64,000 nt of DNA from Neisseria subflava. Its GTDB lineage: Bacteria; Pseudomonadota; Gammaproteobacteria; Burkholderiales; Neisseriaceae. A model generated the notes under the pieces. The model was given only the letters and a program-made list of their open reading frames with translations. It was not told the DNA's origin and made no database searches. Shown piece by piece: positions 26,296 through 35,948 of this stretch; within the stretch, counting starts at the first letter, position 1, and each line of letters begins with the position of its first letter. The stretch spans positions 806,001 through 870,000 of the forward strand of contig NZ_POXP01000001.1 in assembly GCF_003044935.1 (NCBI RefSeq), read 5' to 3'. Position numbers and translations under genes: made by a program.

Positions 26296-26829
26296 TTATC
26301 GTTCAAAACTGCAGACGGCCTGCTCTGCGCCAAAGTGCTGCCACGCATCATCGCGCATTTCGATAAACCAGCTGTCTTCGGGGAAGCGTTCCAATGCGTC
26401 TTTCAACGTGGAAAGTAGGTTTTGGGACAAGGCTTTTGCCAAATATTCTTCCTCGTTGGCTTCTGCCGCTTTGTCCGGCTGTTGCGCCAAACCGAGGGCG
26501 CGTGTCCGATGGCCGTGTGCCAGATAGTTGAGCGCAATCACTTTTTGCGCCCAAAGCTGGGGAATGTCGGGGCTTTCCTGCAACAACACCGATAAAATCG
26601 ATACAGCGACCGCCAACCGTCCGCCGGTCATGCGTAAATCTAAAGACTGGTTGGGCGGCAGGGTGCTGAGCATTTCTGCCATGCGAAACCAAAATTCGCC
26701 GCTGGCCTCGTCGGGCGCGGCCACTTTCAACATTTCGTAGTTGAACTCTTGATCGTCGTCTTTGACCAGCAAAGCGACATCGGCAAGCAGTTTTTGTTCG
26801 TCACGGCTCAAATGGCGTAAATCATTCAT
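26296..26829 (-). CDS. Conserved protein of unknown function
   Basis: 177-residue protein, mainly helical and acidic, with no signal peptide or membrane span. Leu-rich middle (GGRLAVAVSILSVLLQESPDIPQLWAQKVIALNYL) suggests a helical-repeat fold somewhat like a TPR protein. Not recognised. It lies 13 nt downstream of kdsB (with an uptake sequence in the gap) and before adk, so it is probably co-transcribed with kdsB. Confidence 0.65.
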   Translation of the reverse strand: MNDLRHLSRDEQKLLADVALLVKDDDQEFNYEMLKVAAPDEASGEFWFRMAEMLSTLPPNQSLDLRMTGGRLAVAVSILSVLLQESPDIPQLWAQKVIALNYLAHGHRTRALGLAQQPDKAAEANEEEYLAKALSQNLLSTLKDALERFPEDSWFIEMRDDAWQHFGAEQAVCSFER

Positions 26830-26842
26830 GTTTTTTTTCCTT

Positions 26843-27604
26843 TCAGACGGCCTCGAACACAGCCCTTACCCTGTCCAAATCTTCCTGCGTATCCACGCCG
26901 GCAGCAGGCGCTTCTTGGGTGATTTCAACAGCAATCGGATAACCGTGCCACAGGACGCGCAATTGTTCCAGAGATTCAATGGTTTCCAAAGGAGAAACTT
27001 CCATTTCGGAATAGCGTTGCAGGAAACCTGCACGATAGGCATAAATGCCGATGTGGCGCAAAACAGCTGTTTCTGAAGGTAATTCGCGTTTTTCGGCGCG
27101 CATGGCGTCGCGCGGAAAAGGAATCGGGGCGCGGCTGAAATAGATGGCGTTGCGGTTTTTGTCGAGGATGGCTTTGACAACGTTAGGATTCATAAACTCG
27201 TCAAAATCGTGCAATTCGTGGGCGGCCGTCGCCATTTGCACATTGTTTTCAACCAAAACTTCAGCCGTACGGTTGATGAGTTCGGGATCGATTAAAGGCT
27301 CGTCGCCTTGTACGTTCACAACAATCAGATGCTGCGGCAGTTTCAGCGTATTGGCCGCTTCGGCAAGACGCGTTGTACCGCTTTCGTGTTGATTGGAAGT
27401 CATGACCACTTCGACACCATGCGCCTGACAGGCCGTCTGAATATCGGGATGGTCGGTAGCAACGACAACACGCGCGGCCTTGCTTTTCGCCGCCTGTTCG
27501 GCGACACGCACAACCATCGGTTTACCGTGAATATCGGCTAAAGCCTTTCCCGGCAGACGTGAAGAATCCAACCGCGCCGGAATTAATACGACAAATTCGG
27601 TCAT
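26843..27604 (-). CDS. kdsB: CMP-KDO synthetase
   Basis: 253-residue 3-deoxy-manno-octulosonate cytidylyltransferase, activating KDO for the LOS core. The N-terminal [21 protein letters not shown] is the nucleotide-binding loop; [14 protein letters not shown] and the [11 protein letters not shown] segment are family-specific. It overlaps the upstream Trm112 gene by 4 nt (ATGA), indicating coupled translation. An uptake sequence is in frame near the IQTACQ stretch. Confidence 0.96.
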   Translation of the reverse strand: MTEFVVLIPARLDSSRLPGKALADIHGKPMVVRVAEQAAKSKAARVVVATDHPDIQTACQAHGVEVVMTSNQHESGTTRLAEAANTLKLPQHLIVVNVQGDEPLIDPELINRTAEVLVENNVQMATAAHELHDFDEFMNPNVVKAILDKNRNAIYFSRAPIPFPRDAMRAEKRELPSETAVLRHIGIYAYRAGFLQRYSEMEVSPLETIESLEQLRVLWHGYPIAVEITQEAPAAGVDTQEDLDRVRAVFEAV

Positions 27605-27783
27605 GCTTTCAGTTCCTCTTCGCTTAACGGGCGCGCTTCGTTTTCCAACATATAAGGGATGCCGTCACGAATCGGATAAGCCAGCTTCGCCTGACGGCTC
27701 CACAATTCCTGTTTGTCTTGATGGTATTCGAGTTTGCCTTTGGTCACAGGACAAACAAGGATGTCTAAGAATTTTTTTTCCAT
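27601..27783 (-). CDS. Trm112 family protein
   Basis: 60-residue Trm112/YcaR-type protein, [20 protein letters not shown], with the typical [17 protein letters not shown] core. In eukaryotes and archaea Trm112 activates methyltransferases; bacterial members often sit beside lpxK and kdsB, as here. Only one CP motif Cys remains, so zinc binding is unlikely. It overlaps kdsB by 4 nt. Confidence 0.92.
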   Translation of the reverse strand: MEKKFLDILVCPVTKGKLEYHQDKQELWSRQAKLAYPIRDGIPYMLENEARPLSEEELKA

Positions 27784-27888
27784 GGGGTTACTTTCGGGTT
27801 TGATGGTTTTAGCGAAACTTGCTGCACTCGTTTTCAGACGGCCTTTTTTGTATCGACAACATCAGCCGCCATTTTATATTTATTCATT

Positions 27889-28455
27889 CTACTTATTTGA
27901 TGCCTTAGGGCAAGCAGGAGCAGGATTTTTCCCACTACACATTATTTGATAAAAATCCTTCTCCAACTTAGGAAGATTTTTTTGGCTGAATCTTTCGGTT
28001 TTTTTATGTATTAATGTCATAACAGGCACTACGGAAGCTTCCATATAACGCGATGTTTTATTTAAAATAGATTGCCCTTCGGGACTACTATAAAAATCAA
28101 TCATAGCATCTACTTCTTTTTGTGTATAAACAGTTTTCATACCGTTCAATGTTATTTGGCGCAACTCTGCATATACTGCAGGCGTTCGAATCTCAGCATA
28201 CATCTGACGCAAATATTTGCTCATCACTGCTTTCAGCTGACGTTGCTTACTCTCTGGAGCATTTGCTAACATTTCTTTTACTTGCGGAAAACTCATGACC
28301 ATTTTTTCAGAATCTTGAAAAACTTGATCAAATATTAAATCTGCCTTCTGTACTTGATATAAACGCTCCAGCGACTCATCGCTCGGTGTAGCGGCAAACG
28401 CATTGGCACACAAGGCCAAAGCAGCAAAAGGCAACAATAAAGTTTTCAATTTCAT
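27889..28455 (-). CDS. Exported DUF2059 protein
   Basis: 188-residue secreted or periplasmic protein with signal peptide MKLKTLLLPFAALALCANAFA cleaved after residue 21. The mature part is helical with the DUF2059 core VYTQKEVDAMIDFYSSPEGQSIL near residues 112-134. Function of the domain is unknown. A ribosome site AAAAAGGAG precedes the start. It sits between lpxK and the Trm112 gene and is AT-richer than its neighbours. Confidence 0.85.
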   Translation of the reverse strand: MKLKTLLLPFAALALCANAFAATPSDESLERLYQVQKADLIFDQVFQDSEKMVMSFPQVKEMLANAPESKQRQLKAVMSKYLRQMYAEIRTPAVYAELRQITLNGMKTVYTQKEVDAMIDFYSSPEGQSILNKTSRYMEASVVPVMTLIHKKTERFSQKNLPKLEKDFYQIMCSGKNPAPACPKASNK

Positions 28456-28581
28456 TTTTTCTCCTTTTTAAGGCTTAGGGGAAATGGCAACAATAGTGAG
28501 CAGCAATTTTTTCAGGTTCATAAATTTCCTTATTATTAAAGGCGAATCACAACAAAGCATCCATTAATTTCAGGAGACCTA

Positions 28582-29595
28582 TTAGGAATCTTCCAGCTGC
28601 TCCAACACGAACGCCGCCAAATTAGGTTCGATTATCGCACAAACAGGCAATACCCATACATGATTCAGATTAAGGCCGTCTGAAAACTTGACCGCATCCT
28701 TTTCCGTAATAATGACCACATCCGCATTGGGCAAGTCCGCTGCTGCGATGTCGGCATGGTCGGGCAAGGCAACGGTTTGATTCAAGGTAATGCCCATATT
28801 CCGCAACGAATCGAAAAAACGCTCCGGCTTGGCAATACCCGCGACGGCGGCGACGGTTTGATTTCCCAAGCCTTCTAAATCCAATTTTTCAGACGGCCTG
28901 TTCAAACAGTAAATCTGCCCTGTTTCAATATGGCTGGCAAACATATTTTCAGACGGCCTGAATGCCGTATCTGCTTGCCCCCCGCTGACGACAACCGCAT
29001 CAACGGAAGCCAACCGAGACAAAGGTTCACGCAAACTGCCGTTGGGCAGTGAATCCAAATCCGTCCGACCAGTATCCGCCGCCGGAAATACAGCAATTTC
29101 CATATCGCGTTGCAAGGCATAATGTTGCAAGCCGTCGTCGGCCACAATCAATTCAAGCTCCGGATGCGCTGCAAGCAATGCCCTGCCTGCTTCTGCACGA
29201 CTGCTGCCTACCGCCGTCGGCGCACCGGTTTGGCGAAACAGCAATAAAGGCTCGTCGCCTGCATCTGCCGTACTACTGGCTGTATTCAATACATGAACTG
29301 CTTTGCTCTTGCGCCCGTAACCTCGGCTGATGATACCGACCTTAACGCCCTTTTCCTGCAAACCCGACACCAACGCGGCGACTATCGGCGTTTTTCCTGT
29401 TCCGCCTGCATGGATATTACCGACCACCACCACTGGCACAGGCAATTTTTCGCTTTTCAGACGGCCTGAAACAAAATCATCGCGCCGTTTCGCCGCAATT
29501 TTGGCAAACAGCCTGGACAATGGTTTTAACAGCAAAGTCAAAAACGGATTGGGGGATTGCCAATGGCGTTCGATAATCTGGTGGAGTTTGGGCAT
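28582..29595 (-). CDS. lpxK: Tetraacyldisaccharide 4'-kinase LpxK
   Basis: 337-residue inner-membrane kinase that phosphorylates the lipid A precursor at the 4' position. Walker A GGTGKTP at 64-70 follows a hydrophobic N-terminus; the [12 protein letters not shown] motif (second P-loop partner) follows. The frame is open to 29667, but [12 protein letters not shown] at 29595 fits the family start. Three uptake sequences lie in frame. The next gene downstream, encoding a DUF2059 protein, starts 127 bp after this stop. Confidence 0.93.
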   Translation of the reverse strand: MPKLHQIIERHWQSPNPFLTLLLKPLSRLFAKIAAKRRDDFVSGRLKSEKLPVPVVVVGNIHAGGTGKTPIVAALVSGLQEKGVKVGIISRGYGRKSKAVHVLNTASSTADAGDEPLLLFRQTGAPTAVGSSRAEAGRALLAAHPELELIVADDGLQHYALQRDMEIAVFPAADTGRTDLDSLPNGSLREPLSRLASVDAVVVSGGQADTAFRPSENMFASHIETGQIYCLNRPSEKLDLEGLGNQTVAAVAGIAKPERFFDSLRNMGITLNQTVALPDHADIAAADLPNADVVIITEKDAVKFSDGLNLNHVWVLPVCAIIEPNLAAFVLEQLEDS

Positions 29596-29776
29596 ACGCA
29601 CGGCTTTTGAAGCAAAAATCAAACGATAATATAACACAAGCCTGCCTAGACAAGGCCGTCTGAACATGCGGCTTTGATAATATTAAAACAAAGGGCGCAA
29701 GTTTCATGAAAACGAATACAACGAATCGCTCTAAAACCCTTATAATTCAGCTTTCCAAAATTTTTTCTGTTTCGCA

Positions 29777-31126
29777 ATGTCCGAACTTTTCGCGCCCTCC
29801 TCCATTTCCGTATCCGAGCTCAATGCCCTCGCCAAAGCCTTGCTGGAAGACCATCTCGCAGGCTTGTGGATTGCTGGCGAAGTATCCAACCTGACCCGTG
29901 CCGCCAGCGGACATTATTATTTCTCGCTCAAAGACAGCCGCGCGCAGGTGCGTTGCGCAATGTTTAAGGGTGCAGCCATACGTTTGGCGAAGCCTTTGAA
30001 AGAAGGCGACCATATCGAAGTATCAGGGAAAATCAGTATTTACGAAGCGCGGGGCGAATTTCAGATTACCGTAAACGAAGTACGGCTCAAAGGCTTGGGG
30101 CAGCTTTACGAAGCCTATGAACGATTGAAAGCTCAGTTGCAGGCGGAAGGCGCATTTGCGGCGGAACGCAAAAAACCGTTGCCTACCCACCCGCAATGTA
30201 TCGGCATCGTCACCAGCCTGGCAGCGGCAGCATTGCGCGATGTCGTGACCACCTTAAACCGCCGCGCGCCCGAAATTCCCGTTATTGTTTATCCGACGCC
30301 CGTTCAAGGCACAGGCAGCGAGTTACAAATTGCCCAAACGATTAAAACAGCTTCGCAACGCGCCGAATGTGACGTATTGATTGTCTGTCGTGGCGGCGGC
30401 AGCATTGAAGACTTGTGGGCGTTTAATGAAGAGCCGGTTGTGCGCGCCATCGAAGCCTGCGCAATTCCCGTTGTCAGCGGCGTGGGACACGAAACCGATT
30501 TCACACTCGCCGATTTCGTCGCCGACGTGCGCGCACCCACGCCAACCGGCGCGGCAGAATTGGTCAGCCCCAACCGCCAAGAATCGTTACACCGCCTCGC
30601 CCAAGCGCAAGGCCGTCTGAAAACCGTTTTGGAACAACGCTATTTCGATGCCAGCCAAAAACTCGACTGGCTCGCACGGCAAATCCGTCATCCGCGCCAA
30701 AAACTTGACGAGCAGCGCGCTTCAATCAGCAAGCTGGCGCAAATGCTGTCTTACTCGATGACGCAAAACCTCCGCGCCCACACCGCCCGTTTTGAACGCC
30801 AAACCCAAACTCTGAAACATTGCCGTCCTGATGTTTCCGTTTACAAAAACAATATTGACCGTTTTCAGACGGCCCTGTCGCATTCCTTCCGCCAGCTGCT
30901 TACCTACCGCCGTCAAAGCCTGATAGCCCAAGCTGCATTGCTCGAAGCCGTCTCGCCGCAGCATATCCTGGAACGCGGCTTCTCGGTCGTCAAAAACACT
31001 CGCGGACAAGTCATCCGCAATGCCGATACGTTGAAGCAAGGTCAAAAACTGCACATCACTTTTGCCGACGGCGAAACCGACGTACGCGTGACCAAAGAGC
31101 AGGCGCAGGGCGAGTTGTTTGACTGA
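29777..31126 (+). CDS. xseA: Exodeoxyribonuclease VII large subunit
   Basis: 449-residue large subunit of the single-strand-specific nuclease. An N-terminal OB-fold (GLWIAGEVSNLTRAASGHYYFSLKD) is followed by the catalytic domain with VVTSLAAAALRDVVTT (slightly altered from the usual SxTGAAIRD) and CRGGGSIEDLWAFN. A coiled-coil region spans about 270-380. It is divergent from lpxK. The small subunit XseB is not here. Two uptake sequences lie inside in frame. Confidence 0.94.
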   Translation: MSELFAPSSISVSELNALAKALLEDHLAGLWIAGEVSNLTRAASGHYYFSLKDSRAQVRCAMFKGAAIRLAKPLKEGDHIEVSGKISIYEARGEFQITVNEVRLKGLGQLYEAYERLKAQLQAEGAFAAERKKPLPTHPQCIGIVTSLAAAALRDVVTTLNRRAPEIPVIVYPTPVQGTGSELQIAQTIKTASQRAECDVLIVCRGGGSIEDLWAFNEEPVVRAIEACAIPVVSGVGHETDFTLADFVADVRAPTPTGAAELVSPNRQESLHRLAQAQGRLKTVLEQRYFDASQKLDWLARQIRHPRQKLDEQRASISKLAQMLSYSMTQNLRAHTARFERQTQTLKHCRPDVSVYKNNIDRFQTALSHSFRQLLTYRRQSLIAQAALLEAVSPQHILERGFSVVKNTRGQVIRNADTLKQGQKLHITFADGETDVRVTKEQAQGELFD

Positions 31127-31249
31127 CAAAATAAAGGCCGTCTGAAACTTGATGCGATTGAAGTGAAACTATGTCTGCCTTTTAAAAATCCTTAACCTGC
31201 CAATGCGGTATAATGCCTCATCTGCATACGCAGCATATACGGAAACATT

Positions 31250-32029
31250 ATGGACAACTCACAAAATACAGAAAATCCGACTCCTCCACGCAACTCCATC
31301 CGCAAAAACAGCATTTACCTGCTGCCCAATTCCTTTACCATCGCCGCACTGTTTTGCGCCTTCTTCGCCATTACCCAGTCCATGCACGGACGTTATGAAA
31401 CGGCGGCGATTGCAGTTTTCCTTTCCATGCTGCTCGACGGCATGGACGGACGCGTTGCGCGGCTGACCAACAGCCAAAGCGCGTTCGGCGAACAGCTCGA
31501 CAGCCTTGCCGATATGGTCAGTTTCGGCGTGGCGCCTGCCCTGATTGCCTACAAATGGCAACTTTGGCAGTTTGGCAAAATCGGCTATTCCGTCGCCTTT
31601 ATCTACTGCGCCTGCGCCGCCCTGCGTTTGGCACTGTTCAACACACTTATCGGCAAAGTCGATAAACGTTGGTTTATCGGCGTTCCAAGCCCGACCGCCG
31701 CTGCGTTGATTGTCGGCCTGATTTGGGTCAACCACAGCGTCGAGCGTTTCCCCAACGTGCATTGGTGGGCATTGGGTATCACCCTGTTTGCCGGCATTTC
31801 CATGATTGTGCAGATTCCGTTTTGGAGCTTCAAAGAAATCAATATCCGCCGCCAAGTGCCGTTTATGGGCATGGTGTTGGCCGTATTGATTCTGCTTTTG
31901 ATCAATTGGGAGCCTTCGCTCGTCCTCTTCCTATTTTTCCTCGGTTACAGCCTGTCCGGTTATGTGATGGCAATCATCCGTTGGTTTAAAAAACGCCATA
32001 AAGCACACAAACACGACAAGGCCGTCTGA
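31250..32029 (+). CDS. pssA: Phosphatidylserine synthase
   Basis: 259-residue membrane CDP-alcohol phosphatidyltransferase. The motif DGMDGRVARLTNSQSAFGEQ plus LDSLAD is complete. Several membrane spans follow. It is the type II PssA that leads, with Psd, to phosphatidylethanolamine. The stop codon lies inside an uptake sequence: AAG GCC GTC TGA gives Lys-Ala-Val-stop. The next gene starts one base later, so the two are tightly linked. Confidence 0.92.
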   Translation: MDNSQNTENPTPPRNSIRKNSIYLLPNSFTIAALFCAFFAITQSMHGRYETAAIAVFLSMLLDGMDGRVARLTNSQSAFGEQLDSLADMVSFGVAPALIAYKWQLWQFGKIGYSVAFIYCACAALRLALFNTLIGKVDKRWFIGVPSPTAAALIVGLIWVNHSVERFPNVHWWALGITLFAGISMIVQIPFWSFKEINIRRQVPFMGMVLAVLILLLINWEPSLVLFLFFLGYSLSGYVMAIIRWFKKRHKAHKHDKAV

Positions 32030-32030
32030 A

Positions 32031-32840
32031 ATGTGGTCTTGGGACATCATCTTTGCCCTGCTCGCCGTCGGCAGCGCGGCGGGCTTTATTGCCGGACTAT
32101 TCGGCGTAGGCGGCGGCACGTTGATTGTCCCCGTTGTCTTATGGGCGTTGCAGCTGCAAGGCATAGGCGGCCACCCCTATGCCCAGCATCTTGCCATCGG
32201 CACTTCCTTTGCCGTAATGGTGTTTACCACCTTCTCCAGCATGTATGCCCAGCATAAAAAACACGCCATCGATTGGGCGACCGTCCGCCGAATGACGCCG
32301 GGCATGATACTTGGCGTACTCCTCGGCGCGGTGTCGGCAAAATATATGCCGACGCTGGCTTTGCAGGTTTTCTTCATTGCATTTCTTGCCTTTATCGCAC
32401 TCAAAACCCTACGCGATTCCAAACCCAAACCTTCACGCACCCTGCCTGCCCTCCCCGGCCTGACAGCCGTCGGCACGCTTTTTGGGGCGGCTTCGAGTTG
32501 GGTCGGTATCGGCGGCGGTTCGCTATCCGTTCCATTTCTACTGTATTGCAACTTTCCGGCGCACCGCGCCATTGGCACATCTTCAGGTTTAGCATGGCCG
32601 ATTGCGATTGCCGGCACCATCGGCTATTTTGCCAACGGTTTGCATATTGCCAACCTGCCTGAAGGCACGGTAGGCTTTATCTATCTTCCGGCCGTGGCCA
32701 TATTGAGCGTTGCCACCATCCTCTTTGCTCCGCTCGGCGTAAAAACGGCGCACAAGCTGCCCGCCCGAAAACTCAAAATTGCTTTCGGCATTATGTTGCT
32801 GCTGATTGCCGCCAAGATGGCTTGGAATTTGATACACTAA
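32031..32840 (+). CDS. TauE/SafE family membrane transporter
   Basis: 269-residue membrane protein with about eight hydrophobic spans in two repeats, each with a Gly-rich segment (GLFGVGGGTLIVPVV near 24-38, and SSWVGIGGGSLSVPFLL in the second half). The family exports small organosulfur or sulfite anions, but most members are uncharacterised. It starts one base after the pssA stop. A hairpin of an uptake sequence and near-copy follows it. Confidence 0.87.
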   Translation: MWSWDIIFALLAVGSAAGFIAGLFGVGGGTLIVPVVLWALQLQGIGGHPYAQHLAIGTSFAVMVFTTFSSMYAQHKKHAIDWATVRRMTPGMILGVLLGAVSAKYMPTLALQVFFIAFLAFIALKTLRDSKPKPSRTLPALPGLTAVGTLFGAASSWVGIGGGSLSVPFLLYCNFPAHRAIGTSSGLAWPIAIAGTIGYFANGLHIANLPEGTVGFIYLPAVAILSVATILFAPLGVKTAHKLPARKLKIAFGIMLLLIAAKMAWNLIH

Positions 32841-32853
32841 TCTTTCTTGTGAA

Positions 32854-32888
32854 AAAGGCTGTCTGAAAATCTTTCAGACGGCCTTTTT
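32854..32888. terminator. Terminator of imperfect uptake pair
   Basis: AAAAAGGCTGTCTGAAA pairs with TTTCAGACGGCCTTTTT; one arm carries the variant core GCTGTCTGAA, forming a G-U pair. It lies between converging TauE/SafE genes. Confidence 0.75.
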
Positions 32889-32925
32889 AATGGCAATAAA
32901 ACAAACTAAATAAAACCTTTTTACC

Positions 32926-33606
32926 TTACCCGATTTGCCCCATCGCAAATACGGCCAAGCGCCATATCGCCCATCCTGCCACCAATAATCCGGCGCACAA
33001 ACGAACCATGCGTTTTTGCAGAAAGGTTTTCAACTGCGCTGCAAATATACCCATCGCAAGCAGGTTCGGCAATGTCCCCAATGCAAACGCCAGCATATAC
33101 AGCCCGCCGTGCAAGGCATTGCCGCTGCCCAAAGCATACAAAGACGCGCTGTACACCAAACCGCAAGGCAGCCAACCCCAAAGCACGCCCACGCCGAAAC
33201 AGGCAGGCACCGATTTAATAGGCAGCAATTTGTTCAGCAAAGGATTCAGGCGTTTCCATATCGGTTTGCCGATGCCTTCGATTTTGGTTGCAGCAGTTGA
33301 AATACCGGCAAGATACAGACCGAGCAACAGCAGCAAAACATTGGCGGCAATATACAAACCATTTTGAACCGCGCGCGTATCGTCCAAGGAAATGCCGACC
33401 TGCCCGACCAAGCCGACCAACAGACCAATGACGACATAGCTGCTGATGCGCCCCAAGTTCAACAATACAATCAGCCCGATTCGGTTTAAATGTGGCGGCA
33501 GCTGTAAAGCGAATGCGCTGCTCAATCCGCCGCACATGCCGACACAATGTGTTCCACCAAAAAAGCCGAGCAGAAAAAGAGTAAGAAATGTGATTTCTTG
33601 ATTCAT
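32926..33606 (-). CDS. UreH/TauE-like membrane protein
   Basis: 226-residue membrane protein with six hydrophobic spans. The N-terminal GFFGGTHCVGMCGGLSSAF motif, with Cys and His in a membrane helix, marks the UreH-like branch (DsbD-related), members of which are often found with cbb3 oxidase maturation genes and are suspected of moving copper or reductant. WLPCGLVYSA is the second Cys motif. It is not the same type as the TauE/SafE gene it converges with. Confidence 0.85.
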   Translation of the reverse strand: MNQEITFLTLFLLGFFGGTHCVGMCGGLSSAFALQLPPHLNRIGLIVLLNLGRISSYVVIGLLVGLVGQVGISLDDTRAVQNGLYIAANVLLLLLGLYLAGISTAATKIEGIGKPIWKRLNPLLNKLLPIKSVPACFGVGVLWGWLPCGLVYSASLYALGSGNALHGGLYMLAFALGTLPNLLAMGIFAAQLKTFLQKRMVRLCAGLLVAGWAIWRLAVFAMGQIG

Positions 33607-33634
33607 GGTTTTTAATGATTCAAACGAATGGATG

Positions 33635-33661
33635 AGGCCGTCTGAAACTTTTCAGACGGCC
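33635..33661. repeat. Inverted uptake-sequence pair
   Basis: AGGCCGTCTGAA and TTCAGACGGCC with a short loop, between the yejE stop and the divergent start region of the UreH-like gene. Confidence 0.65.
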
Positions 33662-33716
33662 CTAAGAATACAGGATAAGCTTTTCCGCCCATCCTCTTCA
33701 CACTTTAGAAAAGCAA

Positions 33717-34757
33717 TTAACTGCGTGCGCGTACGTCAAATGCCTGACGCAAACCTTCGCCAATCATGACCAGCAAAAGCAGCATCACCGTCAGCGTAGC
33801 AACGGCAGACAAGCCGATCCACCACGCGTCCAAGTTGTCTTTGCCTTGCGCCAACAACTCGCCCAAACTTGCCTGTGAGGCAGGTACGCCCAAGCCCAAG
33901 AAGTCCAAACTGGTCAGGGCGAGTACCGCACCGGAAATACGGAAAGGCAGGAAGGCCAATACCGGCGTCAAGCTGTTGGGCAGGATGTGGCGCCACATGA
34001 TTTCACGATTGCTCACGCCCATCGCGCGCGCCGCCAAAACATAATCGGTCTGACGGTTTTTCAAAAACTCGGCGCGGACATAGTCGGACAAGCCCATCCA
34101 GCCGAAAAGCGACAGCAACACCAGCAAAATCAACAGCCCCGGATTAAAGAACGAAGACAGGATAATCAAGAGGTACAACTCCGGCATACCGCCCCAAACC
34201 TCGATAAAACGCTGCATCAGAAGGTCGGTTTTACCGCCAAAATAACCCTGTACCGCGCCTGCAACCACGCCGATTACGGTAGTCACCACAGTCAACACCA
34301 AGGCAAACAGCAGCGAATCGCGGAAACCGTAAACCAAGCGCGCCAACAGGTCGCGGCCGCGGTCGTCCGTTCCCAAGATATGCCGTTCGGACGGTTTGGC
34401 CGGATCGGGTGCCGTATCAAAATCGTTCAAGGTATCGGCATCGTAAGGATTGGGCAGGTAAAGGGCAAAATTGCCGTCTGAGGTAATGTTGTGGCGGATA
34501 AGCGGATCCAGATAATCCGCAGGCGTATCGAAATCGCCGCCAAATGTGGTTTCGTTATATTCGTTTACCAAGGGGAAGAAATACTCGCCCTGATAGCGTA
34601 TCCACAAAGGTTTGTCGTTGCTCCACAAAGGAGCAAGCAAAGTGACGACAAACAAAACGGCCAAAATCCGCAAAGCCAACCAACCGCGCTTATGCTGCTT
34701 AAAGGCTTGCCAAGTAGGGTTTGAAGTAGATTTTTTCTTTTTCATGGTTCGAAACAT
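33717..34757 (-). CDS. yejE: Peptide ABC transporter permease YejE
   Basis: 346-residue permease of the Yej oligopeptide importer (microcin C type). A basic N-terminus precedes the first span, then a large periplasmic loop rich in Asp (about 60-125) typical of YejE. The inner-membrane core has five more spans and the EAA loop RAMGVSNREIMWRHILPNSL. The start may instead be the ATG four codons on (34745). Downstream of yejB on the same strand. The ATPase of this system is likely yejF at 51256. Confidence 0.9.
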   Translation of the reverse strand: MFRTMKKKKSTSNPTWQAFKQHKRGWLALRILAVLFVVTLLAPLWSNDKPLWIRYQGEYFFPLVNEYNETTFGGDFDTPADYLDPLIRHNITSDGNFALYLPNPYDADTLNDFDTAPDPAKPSERHILGTDDRGRDLLARLVYGFRDSLLFALVLTVVTTVIGVVAGAVQGYFGGKTDLLMQRFIEVWGGMPELYLLIILSSFFNPGLLILLVLLSLFGWMGLSDYVRAEFLKNRQTDYVLAARAMGVSNREIMWRHILPNSLTPVLAFLPFRISGAVLALTSLDFLGLGVPASQASLGELLAQGKDNLDAWWIGLSAVATLTVMLLLLVMIGEGLRQAFDVRARS

Positions 34758-34793
34758 TCTTTAATAATGGATTGAAGATATTTTCAGACGGCC

Positions 34794-35849
34794 TTATTTC
34801 TGTCCGCCAAAGTGAATGCGCGGATCGACCCATGAATAAGAAATATCCGACACCAATTTAGCCAACAACCCCATCAGCGTGAACACATACAGCGTACCCA
34901 TTACGACAGGATAATCGCGTTTCATCACTGCCTCATAAGACAGCAAACCCAAACCATCCAGCGAGAACAACGTTTCAATCAGCAGGCTTCCGGTAAAGAA
35001 TGCGCCGATAAATGCGGCCGGGAAACCGGTAATCAGAGGAATCATGGCATTGCGGAAAATATGCTTCCACAAAATCTGTTTCTCAGGCAAGCCCTTAGCT
35101 CGCGCGGTATAAACATATTGACGGCGGATTTCTTCAAGGAACACGTTTTTCGTCAATACGGTCATCACCGCCAAGTTGCCTGCCACCGAAGCGGTAATCG
35201 GCAAAGCCATATGCCACAAATAATCTTTGACTTTACCTGCCCAAGAGAGCGTATCAAAATCATCGCCGACCAAGCCACCCTGCGGAAACCAGGCAAAAAA
35301 GCTGCCGCCGCCAAACAACACCAGCAACACCAAGCCCAAGACAAACGGCGGTACGGTATAGCCGACCAAAATGATCATACCCGTAATCGTATCGAAACGG
35401 CTGCCATCCCTGACCGCCTTGGCAATACCCAACGGAATACATATCAAATAAGTCAGGAAAAACGTCCACAAACCCAAACTCATCGATACCGGCATTTTTT
35501 CTTTCACCAATTCAAACACAGTTTGGTGATGGAAAAAGCTCTCGCCCAAATCGAAACGGGCGAATTTCCATACCATATCGGCAAAACGCGTCAAAGGCGG
35601 CTTGTCGAAACCGTATAAAGCATTCAGCGCGGCCAAATCTTCCGCACTGATGCGGTTGCCGTTTTTGGCCAAAGTTCCGGGCATACTGTGTCCCGCCGTT
35701 TCGCCGCCAACCGCGCCCTGCGTCAGCTGCTGAACCATCTGCTCCACCGGGCCGCCGGGAACAAACTGAATCACGGCGAAAGTAATCGCCAAAATCCCCA
35801 ACAGCGTGGGAATCAAAAGGAGCAAACGATGAAAGATATAACGCCACAT
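34794..35849 (-). CDS. yejB: Peptide ABC transporter permease YejB
   Basis: 351-residue permease with an N-terminal span (MWRYIFHRLLLLIPTLLGI), an extracytoplasmic loop with Gln/Gly-rich sequence and five more spans. EAA loop: RAKGLPEKQILWKHIFRNAM. It has the YejB-type length and pairs with yejE 36 nt away. No binding protein gene (yejA) lies beside it. Confidence 0.9.
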   Translation of the reverse strand: MWRYIFHRLLLLIPTLLGILAITFAVIQFVPGGPVEQMVQQLTQGAVGGETAGHSMPGTLAKNGNRISAEDLAALNALYGFDKPPLTRFADMVWKFARFDLGESFFHHQTVFELVKEKMPVSMSLGLWTFFLTYLICIPLGIAKAVRDGSRFDTITGMIILVGYTVPPFVLGLVLLVLFGGGSFFAWFPQGGLVGDDFDTLSWAGKVKDYLWHMALPITASVAGNLAVMTVLTKNVFLEEIRRQYVYTARAKGLPEKQILWKHIFRNAMIPLITGFPAAFIGAFFTGSLLIETLFSLDGLGLLSYEAVMKRDYPVVMGTLYVFTLMGLLAKLVSDISYSWVDPRIHFGGQK

Positions 35850-35879
35850 GGTTAAGTGTTCCTCTATTTTTTTGATTTG

Positions 35880-35912
35880 AAGGCCGTCTGAAACCGCTTG
35901 CTTCAGACGGCG
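35880..35912. repeat. Inverted uptake-sequence pair before yejB
   Basis: AAGGCCGTCTGAA and TTCAGACGGCG, 10-nt loop, between yejB and the GTPase gene. Confidence 0.6.
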
Positions 35913-35948
35913 TTATCGTAACGGATTAATAAGCGTTTGGACGATGAT

